A model generated the notes under the pieces. It did not search any database, was not told where the DNA came from, and was given only the letters and a program-made list of their open reading frames with translations. DNA of 64,000 nt, from the NCBI GenBank assembly GCA_002825515.1, contig PJET01000002.1, positions 1 to 64,000 on the forward strand, written 5' to 3'. Within the stretch, counting starts at the first letter, position 1, and each line of letters starts with the position of its first letter. A program made the translations under genes and the position numbers. Positions 32,640-41,499 of the stretch are shown here, one piece after another. This stretch comes from Candidatus Thorarchaeota archaeon MP11T_1. Lineage in GTDB: Archaea > Asgardarchaeota > Thorarchaeia > Thorarchaeales > Thorarchaeaceae.

Positions 32640-33914
32640 TTATTCTCCACGTTTGGTTTTTAACCCGAGCGTGAGAAGAACTGCAATAATAGCAAGGACT
32701 CCTGTGATTAGAAATGCAAGAGAATAGCCAGCAATCGTACCAAAAGTTCCTGCTACTAGAGCACCCAAGATTCCAGCAATGCCATATGCAGTGAAAACAA
32801 CTCCATAGTTCTTACCAACATTTTCAGAACCGAAGTAGTCAGCAGTTGCAGATGGGAACAAAGCAAAATTCCCCCCAAAACAGAATCCGATAACTGATGC
32901 AATCACTGTTACCACGATCCATGATGTGCCCGCTGGTACAAATGCAAAAGCAAACATTGCAATGGCAAGGATAAGGAACATCGAAACAAAAGTGGATATT
33001 CGACCAATCTTGTCTGATACTCTACCCCAGACAATTCTTCCTGCAGCATTGAAAATTGACATTATACCGGCAATTAAAGCGCCTAGTTGTAGAGTTTCAA
33101 CAAGTGTATCTATTTCACCAGCTGCAGAAACCACATTTCCAAGTGTCATAAGACCGGCAGTTGCAGCGAAGACAAACATCAGCCATAGCAGCCAAAAACT
33201 ACTGGTACGAATCATCCCGCCTGGCATCATACCAGTACCTGCGCCATCTGCTGTCGTGGTTGGAGGAGTGTAGCCTTCTGGCAACCATCCACTTGGCGGA
33301 TTCACTAGCATTTGCGAACCAATTACTACAAAGATGAAGTAAACCACACCGAGAATAATGAGTGGAAGTCCAATAATGCCACCATAGAACCCGATTAGGA
33401 ATTGCTCAACATAATTGAAAATCAGAGCACCACCGCCAAAGCCAGCAACAGCAACACCTGTCATCAGACCCCTTTTATCAGGGAACCATTTCACAAGAGC
33501 TGCAATTGGACATACATAGGCAAAGCCTATGCCAGCACCACCGATGATACCATATGTGATCACCAAGTAAATGGTTCCTTCAACCATACCAGAACTAAAT
33601 CCTAGAATATCGACCAGTCCGGAAAGTGCTACACCAAGACCTAGTAAGATACCACCAAATGTGGAAACTTTACGTGGACCTACACGGTCTTGCCAACGGC
33701 CTGCAAATATCATGAAAAGAGCAAATGAAGCAAGACCTGCTGCAAAGGGTAAGTTTGACCATAGTTTATCCCATTCATAGAGTCCTCCCGCAATAACTGT
33801 TGTATACAATGCTTTTTGGAAGATACTCCAAGCATAGATAGAACCGAGACAGAGTTGGACAATTATTGCACCAAGAACAACCATGTTTCGATTCCCAATT
33901 TTCTCTTCAGACAT
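32640..33914 (-). CDS. MFS transporter, OFA (oxalate/formate antiporter-like) family
   Basis: About 424 aa, 12 membrane segments. GAIIVQLCLGSIYAWSIFQ near the N terminus is the signature of the OFA family, and AGRWQDRVGPRKV is the motif-A loop; GRVSDKIGR marks the second half. OFA members exchange oxalate, formate, lactate or other monocarboxylates. Location beside acs supports a carboxylate substrate. I use the ATG at 33914 with GGTGA eight nt upstream; a GTG at 33926 is possible. Confidence 0.85.
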   Translation of the reverse strand: MSEEKIGNRNMVVLGAIIVQLCLGSIYAWSIFQKALYTTVIAGGLYEWDKLWSNLPFAAGLASFALFMIFAGRWQDRVGPRKVSTFGGILLGLGVALSGLVDILGFSSGMVEGTIYLVITYGIIGGAGIGFAYVCPIAALVKWFPDKRGLMTGVAVAGFGGGALIFNYVEQFLIGFYGGIIGLPLIILGVVYFIFVVIGSQMLVNPPSGWLPEGYTPPTTTADGAGTGMMPGGMIRTSSFWLLWLMFVFAATAGLMTLGNVVSAAGEIDTLVETLQLGALIAGIMSIFNAAGRIVWGRVSDKIGRISTFVSMFLILAIAMFAFAFVPAGTSWIVVTVIASVIGFCFGGNFALFPSATADYFGSENVGKNYGVVFTAYGIAGILGALVAGTFGTIAGYSLAFLITGVLAIIAVLLTLGLKTKRGE

Positions 33915-34068
33915 GAAGTTTTTCACCCATCAAACTGTTAGGTATTGAGCGGCTGGCGGAGAACACGGTACTAAAAGCCTTCCGTCTTGTATCAAATGAC
34001 ATTGGTTGCTTGGAAATGCCTATATACGGTAAAGGAGCGGGAATTGCGTTGTCAAGGGGAAATTTGAG

Positions 34069-35955
34069 ATGAGTAAGGCAGATTGGACTCAGGAGTACAA
34101 GAGCAAGGTTACAAACGCCTCAAAGGCGATTAGAGAGATAAAACGAGGCGCAAGAATCTTCTTAGGAACTGGATGTGGCGTTCCCTACCATCTCGTTCAG
34201 GAACTAGCAAAGCACGCAGACAAAATGGCAGACAATGAGATCGTGCACCTTCTTACTCTCGGAGACACACCTTCTGCAGATTCAAAGTTTCAAAATCAAT
34301 TCCGGCATAATACATTCTTCGTGAGTTCAAACATTCGTGAGGCAGTTTCCGAAGGACGAGCAGATTACACGCCAATAATGCTCTCAGACATTCCGCAACT
34401 TTTCAGGCAAAAGAGAATGCCTCTTGATGTCGCTATGATTCAAATTAGTCCGCCGGACCGTAATGGATACAGTTCCTTAGGCATCTCAGTTGATATAACA
34501 AAGTCAGCAGCTGAAAGTGCTGACGTTGTCATTGCTCAGGTAAACGAAAGAATGCCAGTTACTCATGGTGATTCATTCGTAGATGTTCGCGATATTGACT
34601 ATTTAGTTCCCTATAATGAGCCTTTGAGAGAATTTGAGGCGGCAGAGATTGATGATACAATTGATAGAATAGGTCATTATGTGGCTAGAATTGTTGAGAA
34701 TGCATCAACACTAGAGCTTGGGATAGGAGCGTTGCCGCAATCTGTCTGTAACAATCTACTGGAAACTGGAGTGCAAGACCTTGGGATACATACTGAGATG
34801 TTCAGTGACAGTTTAATTCCACTTATTGAACAGGGAGTAGTCACAAACAAGAAGAAGTCGATTCATCGTGGCAAGGTTATTGCTAGCTTTGCTATGGGTT
34901 CGGAAAAGCTCTACAACTACATTGATGATAATCCAATGTTCCAATTCCATGATACAGCATATGTGAACGATCCCTATGTCATCGGACAAAACAAAAAAAT
35001 GATTGCTATAAACTCAGCTCTAGAGGTGGACCTTACTGGACAGGTCTGTGCAGACTCTATAGGACATAGATTCTATAGTGGTATTGGTGGGCAAGTTGAC
35101 TTTATTCGTGGTGCAAAAAGGTCACAGGGTGGCAAAGCTGTAATCTGCATGCTCTCTACGGCAATGGATGGCGAAGTTTCGCGAATTGTGCCACGATTGA
35201 GTGAGGGGGCTGGAGTTGTTACAACTCGTGGAGATGTTGATGTTGTCATCACAGAATACGGTCTCGCAACACTACATGGAAAGACTATTCGAGAGCGTGT
35301 TCTGTCACTCATTGCTGTTGCGCATCCCAATTTCAGGAACGATTTGCTAGAAGCTGCAAAAAAGATGCATTATGTATTCGAGGATCAAGTTCCATTCCTT
35401 GTGAAAGGAACATACTTTGCGTCAGAGTATGAGGTGCAGGAAAGTTTCAAGACTGGGGAAGGCCCAGTTGAAGTACAGTTTAGACTGATAAGACCTGATG
35501 ATGCTGACAGGATCAAGGAACTTTTCTATGACTTGAGTGAAGAAAGCATCTACTTCCGATTTCTCACACCACTGAAATCATTGCGTCGACAGACATTACA
35601 GGATTTCTATAATGTTGACCAGGCAAGTGATATCAGTGTAGTAGCAGTTGTGAAGTCTGATGAAGAGGGAGAAACCGAGAAGATTATTGGTGCTGGAAGA
35701 TATCTGTTGAATAGGAGTACAAATGAAGCTGAGTTCGCGCTTCTTGTACAAGATGAATACCAAGGCATAGGCATCGGTACATTCCTATTGAATCATCTTA
35801 TGAAAATAGCTAAGAGTAAAGGAGTTGAGGCCTTTATTGCCTATGTACATCCTCAAAATCAACCAATGATTCGATTCATTCACAAGACTGGGAAGGTCGT
35901 TGAAAGCAAACTTTCGATACAAGATGATGAATATCTATTCCGACTCAAACTGTGA
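34069..35955 (+). CDS. Acetyl-CoA hydrolase/CoA-transferase fused to GNAT domain
   Basis: 628 aa. Residues 1 to about 450 are an AcH/CoA-transferase (Cat1/4-hydroxybutyrate CoA-transferase type): ISPPDRNGYSSLGISVD, LELGIGALPQSV, and NSALEVDLTGQV with the likely catalytic Glu319, then GIGGQVDFIRGA and ITEYGLATLHGKTIRER. Residues about 470-628 are a GNAT acetyltransferase with FRLIRPDDADRIKELF and acetyl-CoA loop YQGIGIGTFLL. The fusion suggests that the acyl-CoA product feeds, or is regulated by, acylation. ATG at 34069 follows GGGGAAATTTGAG. Confidence 0.88.
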   Translation: MSKADWTQEYKSKVTNASKAIREIKRGARIFLGTGCGVPYHLVQELAKHADKMADNEIVHLLTLGDTPSADSKFQNQFRHNTFFVSSNIREAVSEGRADYTPIMLSDIPQLFRQKRMPLDVAMIQISPPDRNGYSSLGISVDITKSAAESADVVIAQVNERMPVTHGDSFVDVRDIDYLVPYNEPLREFEAAEIDDTIDRIGHYVARIVENASTLELGIGALPQSVCNNLLETGVQDLGIHTEMFSDSLIPLIEQGVVTNKKKSIHRGKVIASFAMGSEKLYNYIDDNPMFQFHDTAYVNDPYVIGQNKKMIAINSALEVDLTGQVCADSIGHRFYSGIGGQVDFIRGAKRSQGGKAVICMLSTAMDGEVSRIVPRLSEGAGVVTTRGDVDVVITEYGLATLHGKTIRERVLSLIAVAHPNFRNDLLEAAKKMHYVFEDQVPFLVKGTYFASEYEVQESFKTGEGPVEVQFRLIRPDDADRIKELFYDLSEESIYFRFLTPLKSLRRQTLQDFYNVDQASDISVVAVVKSDEEGETEKIIGAGRYLLNRSTNEAEFALLVQDEYQGIGIGTFLLNHLMKIAKSKGVEAFIAYVHPQNQPMIRFIHKTGKVVESKLSIQDDEYLFRLKL

Positions 35956-35990
35956 TTTTTGCACAGCCCACTACACTCAAAGGTAGGTTC

Positions 35991-37229
35991 ATGGAGTTTT
36001 GTTACCGAGTATGTTGTGACATGACCGATATCCTTCTCAAAACTGGGACTCTGATTGTTGGAAACGGTAGGACTCTTAATGATACATCAGTCCTGATCAG
36101 GGATGGGGTGATTTCTGAAGTAAATCAGGAGTTGAAAACAGAATCTGGGGTCAAGGTTCTCGATTATTCGGACAGGGTGGTAATGCCTGGGATCATCGAT
36201 ACGCATGTTCATGTAGGGTATGATGGTATCGCCGCAGATCCCGATGAGGTCAGACTACACTCTGACGAATTCCTCTCGATTCGTGGGGGCAAGGTGACAG
36301 AACGTCTTCTTAACCATGGGATTACTACTGCAGGGGATGCCGCTTCAAGAGGGAATATTTCTTTTGCAGTGAGAGAGGCAATCGAGAAGGGAATTGTGAA
36401 TGGTCCGAGACTTCTAGTGTGTGGCCGAATGATCTCAATCACTGGAGGCAGAGACCCGATGTCAGGATATAGTGAGGCTAATGGGGTTGATGACATAAGA
36501 CGTGCCGTGAGAGAAGAGATTGCACGTGGAATACACTTCATCAAACTTGCATCCACTGGTGCAATATCTGCAATGCATACTGAGAGCATGAGCCCGCAAT
36601 TCAATCTTGATGAATTGCAAGCTGCTGCTGAAGAAACTCATAAGGTTGGAAAGATGGCACACGCTCATGCATATGGAGATGTTGGAATAAGGAACACAAT
36701 TCTTTCTGGAATTGATGTTCTTGTTCATGGGCATCCATTGAACAAAGAGAACATTGACCTGATGAAGAAACATGGGACCATGTATATGCCTACTATTGTG
36801 ACCTACTACGAGTCACAACTCCATCATGATGATGGTGACTTGCCTGAGTATATGGTTCGAAAAGAGAAGGAGATTTACCCACTCATTGAAGAAGGTGTCA
36901 AGAACGCTGTAAAGGAGGGATTAGAAATGGTTCTTGGGTCAGACTCGGGAATGCCATATACACCATTTGGACCGTCATCCATGGAAGAGATGGAGCTAAT
37001 GGTGAGAATTGGCGGACTGTCTGAGATGGATGCCATTATCGCAGGAACTCTGAATGCTGCAAAGGCGCTTAAAATTGAGTCACAGATAGGAACCATCGAG
37101 CCCGGTAAATCTGCGGATCTTCTGGTTCTTGCTTTTGGAAAGAATCCATTGAAGGACATTTCACTACTTCAGAGCCCTGAGTCTATTGAACGAGTGATAC
37201 TCAAGGGGAAACCCGTAATCGAACACTAG
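35991..37229 (+). CDS. Amidohydrolase-family protein (prolidase/imidazolonepropionase-like)
   Basis: About 412 aa metal-dependent hydrolase. GIIDTHVHVGYDG gives the HxH motif, FIKLASTGAIS the site of the carbamylated or bridging Lys, MAHAHAYGDVGIRN and LVHGHPLN further His ligands, and GSDSGMPYTPFGPS the last Asp. Related to Xaa-Pro or N-acyl amino acid hydrolases. Start is either ATG 35991 (AGGTAGG upstream) or ATG 36021, which gives the more usual MTDILLKTGTLIVGNG. Stop interlocks (CTAG) with the nucleotidyltransferase gene. Confidence 0.85.
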   Translation: MEFCYRVCCDMTDILLKTGTLIVGNGRTLNDTSVLIRDGVISEVNQELKTESGVKVLDYSDRVVMPGIIDTHVHVGYDGIAADPDEVRLHSDEFLSIRGGKVTERLLNHGITTAGDAASRGNISFAVREAIEKGIVNGPRLLVCGRMISITGGRDPMSGYSEANGVDDIRRAVREEIARGIHFIKLASTGAISAMHTESMSPQFNLDELQAAAEETHKVGKMAHAHAYGDVGIRNTILSGIDVLVHGHPLNKENIDLMKKHGTMYMPTIVTYYESQLHHDDGDLPEYMVRKEKEIYPLIEEGVKNAVKEGLEMVLGSDSGMPYTPFGPSSMEEMELMVRIGGLSEMDAIIAGTLNAAKALKIESQIGTIEPGKSADLLVLAFGKNPLKDISLLQSPESIERVILKGKPVIEH

Positions 37230-38047
37230 ATGTATGTGTGACGAATCTGGGCTGGGCGTCCCTTGACATGAATTGTTTCAAGAAAGGTTGAAAGAGAGTC
37301 ATTTGGAAAGTCGTATCCTTGGTCAAGAATCTCTTGCTTCAGATTTTTGAATATCTCAAGAATAGTTTCGAATCTTGGATTTTCTAAAGCATCACAGAAT
37401 AGCTTGTAAGTATCATCTGACATGCCCATTTGTTTCACATGAGGGGTCCACCATTTCAGAGGGGGAGTCCATGATTTCTGCATTGTGAACCACAGATTAA
37501 CTGCGGCTATAACTGCTCGGAAAGCATTCAATTTTGAATCATATTCAAACCCACGTCGTTGATTGATATCGGTATAGCCAAGAGCACCAAGTAGCGTACA
37601 GTACTTGTTTTTGAGACGATCAAGATGCTCCTCTTCGGGATATCTAGCAAGTCTTTTCCGCCATTCTTCAAGTTTTCCAGAGGGATCATGTATCACAACG
37701 CCTTCAGCATACGGAAAATGATCCATATCGAGTGGAGAGTCTATCTGCTGCCTGAACCATGCATCAGATATTGGAGAGAAGTCAATGACAAGTTTTCTTG
37801 GTTCAACTGACTCATCAAATTCTAACCAGAGTGTGTCTTTCAGTTCGAGACTGTCATAGTACTCTTCAGTGACGTAAATCAAAGCGTCCCAATCAGTTGT
37901 CGGTGCACCAAATCCAGTAGCTCTGCTCCCCCATATCATCACTCCAAGCACATGGGGTTCTTTAACAAGTCCCTCAAGGCGTTCTCTGACCATTTTGTCG
38001 CCTATTTCTTCAATACTCTTCACAATGGAGATCTGATTTTCGCTCAC
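37226..38047 (-). CDS. Nucleotidyltransferase-domain protein
   Basis: About 273 aa. GVMIWGSRATGFGAPTTDWD followed by ALIYV is the GS..G..DxD metal-binding signature of the Pol-beta nucleotidyltransferase fold, and KLVIDFSPISD contains the third acidic residue. The C-terminal helical half is unrecognised; it may transfer AMP to a small molecule or protein. I choose GTG at 38047, behind a TATA-like CTTTAATG near 38085-38092; the frame extends to 38128 without family support. Confidence 0.72.
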   Translation of the reverse strand: MSENQISIVKSIEEIGDKMVRERLEGLVKEPHVLGVMIWGSRATGFGAPTTDWDALIYVTEEYYDSLELKDTLWLEFDESVEPRKLVIDFSPISDAWFRQQIDSPLDMDHFPYAEGVVIHDPSGKLEEWRKRLARYPEEEHLDRLKNKYCTLLGALGYTDINQRRGFEYDSKLNAFRAVIAAVNLWFTMQKSWTPPLKWWTPHVKQMGMSDDTYKLFCDALENPRFETILEIFKNLKQEILDQGYDFPNDSLSTFLETIHVKGRPAQIRHTYI

Positions 38048-38264
38048 TACATATCGCCATTCATGGCAGCAGTAGTCAGCAGCATTAAAGCATAGTTGTT
38101 TACGCGAGAAAGAGTGAAGGCGCCACACCGCCGGGAAGCGGAAACGACAGACACTATAAGTCGTGAGTGGGGACCGTGGCGCTCAACACATATGAGTCCT
38201 GCTCGAGTCTAATAAGCACCTAGGACTTTGGCGAGGTTAAATTGGAAAAATCTAACAAGATACT

Positions 38265-38465
38265 ATGACAGACACTGCACTATTGTCATTTGTAAAGCAA
38301 TTCACAAAAGAGCAGCTTCAAGCTATTGAGTCGGTTCTTTGCGTTCTTGACCCAGATGAATATCGTGACTATCATGATCAATTTGGCATATGTAATGCTC
38401 CAGACTGTATTGAGCTGTTAAAATCAGAGATTCGTGCTGCTCTTGAAAAAGATTACAACACTTAG
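38265..38465 (+). CDS. Small acidic protein, unknown
   Basis: 66 aa, MTDTALLSFVKQFTKEQLQA followed by two Cys (CNAPDC) in the middle and an acidic, helical end. Not recognised. A TATA-like GGTTAAATT about 25-30 nt before the ATG predicts a leaderless transcript, which supports expression. One nucleotide separates its stop from that of the convergent membrane protein gene. Confidence 0.6.
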   Translation: MTDTALLSFVKQFTKEQLQAIESVLCVLDPDEYRDYHDQFGICNAPDCIELLKSEIRAALEKDYNT

Positions 38466-38466
38466 T

Positions 38467-38718
38467 TTAGATTGCGACAAATGCTGGTGGAAATAGTATA
38501 AAGAACTCAATGACAATAGAAAGGACAATTCCACCAAAGATGAGTCCCTTGCCTCTTTTGGGATTGATATCAGTGAACCAGAGTATTGCACCAATGAGCA
38601 CAATAATGACTCCTGAAATCTGACCGATGAAAATCAGAAAGTCCCAGACCTCAGCGAGATAAGCACCTATCATCTGTGCAAAGTTTTGAAGTGGAGACTG
38701 CAAAAGTATAGGATTCAT
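38467..38718 (-). CDS. Small two-helix membrane protein
   Basis: 83 aa with two hydrophobic stretches, WDFLIFIGQISGVIIVLIGA and GLIFGGIVLSIVIEFFILF, separated by a charged TDINPKRGKG loop, the shape of TrbC/VirB2-like or other small membrane proteins. No secretion genes are nearby, so no function is inferred. Confidence 0.6.
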   Translation of the reverse strand: MNPILLQSPLQNFAQMIGAYLAEVWDFLIFIGQISGVIIVLIGAILWFTDINPKRGKGLIFGGIVLSIVIEFFILFPPAFVAI

Positions 38719-38798
38719 CCTCTCAACCTACGCGTTTGTGTTTGTATAGCGATTTAAGGTCCTAGAACATAGATTGGTCCGTGGTCAAGAAATCGTGG

Positions 38799-38873
38799 TG
38801 GGCCCGGGGAGATTTGAACTCCCGACCCCCGCCTTATCAGAGCGGTGCTATAACCAGTCTAAGCCACGGGCCC
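38799..38873 (-). tRNA. tRNA-Ile (GAT)
   Basis: Cloverleaf complete on the minus strand: acceptor GGGCCCG/CGGGCCC, discriminator A, CCA encoded at 38796-38798, anticodon stem CCGCT/GGCGG with loop CTGATAA (anticodon GAT at 38836-38838), and T arm GGGAG-TTCAAAT-CTCCC. No intron. Confidence 0.95.
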
Positions 38874-38994
38874 ATGAGCAAGAGTTGCTGGTGCGGTCCG
38901 GATAAAAAGATTATGACTGAGCTAGTATCCGAGTTGCTCTGTAATATCTCATGTTTCAGAAAGTGTTTTGTGCCAATTTTATCAGGTTACTTGT

Positions 38995-39078
38995 ATGAAA
39001 AAGGCAGTCGCTGCTGGAGTCCTAATCATTCTTGTAATTATCGTCGGAGTAGTATTCATGTTAGGGTTCATCAATTAG
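38995..39078 (+). CDS. Possible 27-aa single-span membrane peptide
   Basis: 27 codons: MKKAVAAGVLIILVIIVGVV and FMLGFIN, a Lys-started hydrophobic helix typical of small membrane proteins. CAGGTT lies eight nt upstream, and a TATA-like ATAAAAAG at about 38903 could drive it. Too short for homology by eye, so it remains a candidate. Confidence 0.4.
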   Translation: MKKAVAAGVLIILVIIVGVVFMLGFIN

Positions 39079-39167
39079 GAGATTAAACATGCTATTGATA
39101 ATGGAGTGAGGTGTGATTCAGAGTTGGAACTTTGTCACCCATAATTTTGTGAGCATGAGATATACTC

Positions 39168-40061
39168 TCACAGTAATTCAGGAACAACTTTCCTAATGAA
39201 ATCTAGAGACTCGCGTGCTTCATCCATAGACAGTTCGAAGATGATTGGTCTATCAAAGTTGTCTTTGACTAACTCCAGTAGAAACTCACGTAACAATTTC
39301 GCACCCATTATTCCTCGACCGAGAGCAACATGATCCTCATTAACGACCGTATCGTCACCCTCCTTAGCAGCATCTTGCAGATGAATCTCGGCGATTCTAT
39401 CTTTGTGCGTTGCATAGAAATCCATCATCGACTCAGTGCCAGACATCTGTGCCAAAAGGTGAGCTGTGTCGAAACAGATGCTAGTGTCAAAATCGTCAAT
39501 TAACTCTCGCAGGATATAATAGGGAAAATCAACATTCTCAATAGCCAATTCTCGTGGGTTGATTTCTGTTCTACTGACTATATCTTCGACGCTTGCAGCT
39601 GCAAACCCAGCCAATAGTTGTCGAATCAAACGAATTAGATTTGAATCATAATTTTGGTTTGAGAAGTAAGCGGCCATATCACCTGATGCATGTAAAACAT
39701 AAACTTCTGGCTGAAGAGGTTTAGCAAGTTCAATTGCTTCAATGATACTATCAACACTACCTTTTCTCACATGTTCGTTGAAAGTAGCCAGTTCTAAGGA
39801 CCAAAATGGGAGATGTACAGTGTAAGAATGACCTAATTCTTCCTTTAGGTCCAGCAGTTGATTGATTGATTCCGGTGTGATTGAGCCTGGAACTATGTAT
39901 TTCGCATCCATTGTGATTTCTATGACTGAGTAGGAGTCTAACATAGCCTCTCTTACAACGTCTGCAACATTAAGACGTGAGAAGTCAGGAACACTATCGA
40001 CCACTACTTTTTGAGCCACTTCAAGAAATTCTAGAGCTGTTGTACCAAACCTTAGAGACAT
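39168..40061 (-). CDS. Sugar phosphate isomerase/epimerase-like TIM barrel
   Basis: 297 aa of the AP_endonuc_2/xylose isomerase-like fold. Conserved ligands appear as LAIENVDFPYY (Glu), CFDTAHLLAQM (Asp, His), IAEIHLQDAAKEGDD (His) and IIFELSMDEARESL (Glu), the usual metal set. Substrate not predictable; family members act on sugars, inosose or nucleic acid AP sites. Begins ATG; sits alone on the minus strand. Confidence 0.82.
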   Translation of the reverse strand: MSLRFGTTALEFLEVAQKVVVDSVPDFSRLNVADVVREAMLDSYSVIEITMDAKYIVPGSITPESINQLLDLKEELGHSYTVHLPFWSLELATFNEHVRKGSVDSIIEAIELAKPLQPEVYVLHASGDMAAYFSNQNYDSNLIRLIRQLLAGFAAASVEDIVSRTEINPRELAIENVDFPYYILRELIDDFDTSICFDTAHLLAQMSGTESMMDFYATHKDRIAEIHLQDAAKEGDDTVVNEDHVALGRGIMGAKLLREFLLELVKDNFDRPIIFELSMDEARESLDFIRKVVPELL

Positions 40062-40167
40062 AAATTAGGCATCTCCATTCCGTTCTCATAGAAACCCTCC
40101 CGATAAACTGTGTCATGCTATGAAAGACATATACGTTGGTTAATCATCCATGAGGTGGGTGACGTTA

Positions 40168-40845
40168 TTGGCAATTACGATTCGATGCTTGGCACACGCA
40201 AGTTTCCAAATCAAGACTGAAGACCAGAATATCTACATAGATCCTTCCACGAAAAACACAGGTCTGAAGAAGGATGCTTTTGAGCCAGCTGACTTGATAT
40301 TGGTCACGCATGGACATCAGGATCACTTTGACAAGGATTTAATCAAGAAAATCCGCAAAATGGGGAGTCCTGTGATTGCGCCCCTGAATCTCAAGAAAGA
40401 GATCAAAGGAGGAATAGTATGGGATCTGAGCCCAGGCCAGTTTATGAAGATGATAACCAGTGACGGAACAATCTGGGCCACAGAAGCATATAATGTGAAG
40501 AGATTCCGACCAAACGGAGAGCCATTCCATCCCAAAGGCTTTGGTGTAGGATTTCTCCTCAAGATCGGGGAAAAGAGAATCTATCATGCTGGAGACACAG
40601 ATCTCATCCCAGAGATGGAGAAACTTGCAGATGCTGAGGTTGATGTAGCACTTCTTCCGAGTGGAGATACATATACAATGGACCTTGAGGAGGCTGCTGA
40701 GGCTGCGCTTAAAATCAAACCAAAGATTGCAATCCCGATGCATCTGAAAGGAGCAGACCCGTCAGTCTTCAAAGAGAAAGTGGAGTCTCAATCGGACACC
40801 AAGGTTGTAATTCTTAGCGAAGGAGAAGAATATACACTAGAATAG
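40168..40845 (+). CDS. Metallo-beta-lactamase-fold hydrolase (UlaG/UPF0173-like)
   Basis: 225 aa. LVTHGHQDHFDKD is the HxHxDH metal motif, YHAGDTDLIPEM gives the bridging Asp, and AIPMHLKG the last His. Architecture is that of UPF0173 and L-ascorbate-6-phosphate lactonase-like proteins. I select the TTG at 40168 (MAITIRCLAHASFQI, the family N terminus) with GGTGA five nt upstream; an ATG at 40150 is also in frame. Confidence 0.84.
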   Translation: MAITIRCLAHASFQIKTEDQNIYIDPSTKNTGLKKDAFEPADLILVTHGHQDHFDKDLIKKIRKMGSPVIAPLNLKKEIKGGIVWDLSPGQFMKMITSDGTIWATEAYNVKRFRPNGEPFHPKGFGVGFLLKIGEKRIYHAGDTDLIPEMEKLADAEVDVALLPSGDTYTMDLEEAAEAALKIKPKIAIPMHLKGADPSVFKEKVESQSDTKVVILSEGEEYTLE

Positions 40846-40857
40846 AAATGAAAAGAT

Positions 40858-40882
40858 GAACAAGTAGCTGAGCTACCTGTTC
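40858..40882. terminator. Hairpin between convergent genes
   Basis: GAACA-AGTAGC-TGA-GCTAC-CTGTTC: stem GTAGC/GCTAC extended by GAACA/TGTTC, lying in the 57-nt gap between the MBL hydrolase and cyclophilin genes. No long U-tract, so it may be a weak or factor-dependent terminator. Confidence 0.4.
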
Positions 40883-40902
40883 ATTCCCAATTTGCTCTGG
40901 TC

Positions 40903-41379
40903 CTACATTTTTTGAAGCACGTGAGATTCTATGACAGGATCAACCTCAAGAACTTCAACCTTAATCATTTTGTCACCCTGACGGATACTCTTGACAACAT
41001 CTAATCCTTCAATGGTCTTTCCAAAGACGGTATGCTTCCCATCAAGGTGTTTGGTCTGTTCTCTGGTCAATACTACGAAAAACTGACTGCCTCCAGTATT
41101 TCTACCAGCGTGCGCCATCGAGAAGGAGCCAGGTTCATGTCTTTGTCTTGAGCCATCTGTTTCACATGGTATGCGGTATCCAGGACCCCCGGTCCCGTTG
41201 CCTATGGGGCAACCTCCTTGAATGACAAATTCTGGTATGACCCTGTGAAAGGTCAGGCCATCGTAATATCCACTCTTTGCTAGAGTGACGAAGTTCTTCA
41301 CCGTGTTTATTGCATCATCATTCCATAGCTCTCCAATGATGTCGCCACGGTTTGTCTGTATTTTGATTTTTGTTGGCAA
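40903..41379 (-). CDS. Peptidyl-prolyl cis-trans isomerase, cyclophilin type
   Basis: 158 aa cytosolic cyclophilin. FHRVIPEFVIQGGCP (catalytic Arg), GSFSMAHAGRNTGGSQFFV (Gln/Phe of the active site) and HLDGKHTVFGKTIEGLDVV (substrate pocket) are all intact, so it should be active. Cyclophilins are patchy in archaea, so its presence is notable without being unique. Divergent from the Trm1 gene. Confidence 0.93.
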   Translation of the reverse strand: MPTKIKIQTNRGDIIGELWNDDAINTVKNFVTLAKSGYYDGLTFHRVIPEFVIQGGCPIGNGTGGPGYRIPCETDGSRQRHEPGSFSMAHAGRNTGGSQFFVVLTREQTKHLDGKHTVFGKTIEGLDVVKSIRQGDKMIKVEVLEVDPVIESHVLQKM

Positions 41380-41499
41380 AATTCAGTCGCCTCTGTATTT
41401 CACTCGTCCTTGCCTTCTTAGCAGTTCCGGAAGATGCGATGTTCATCATAGTGAGGCCTATCTGCTTATTAGCAATTCTTGAGCTTCTTGCATGAGCAA

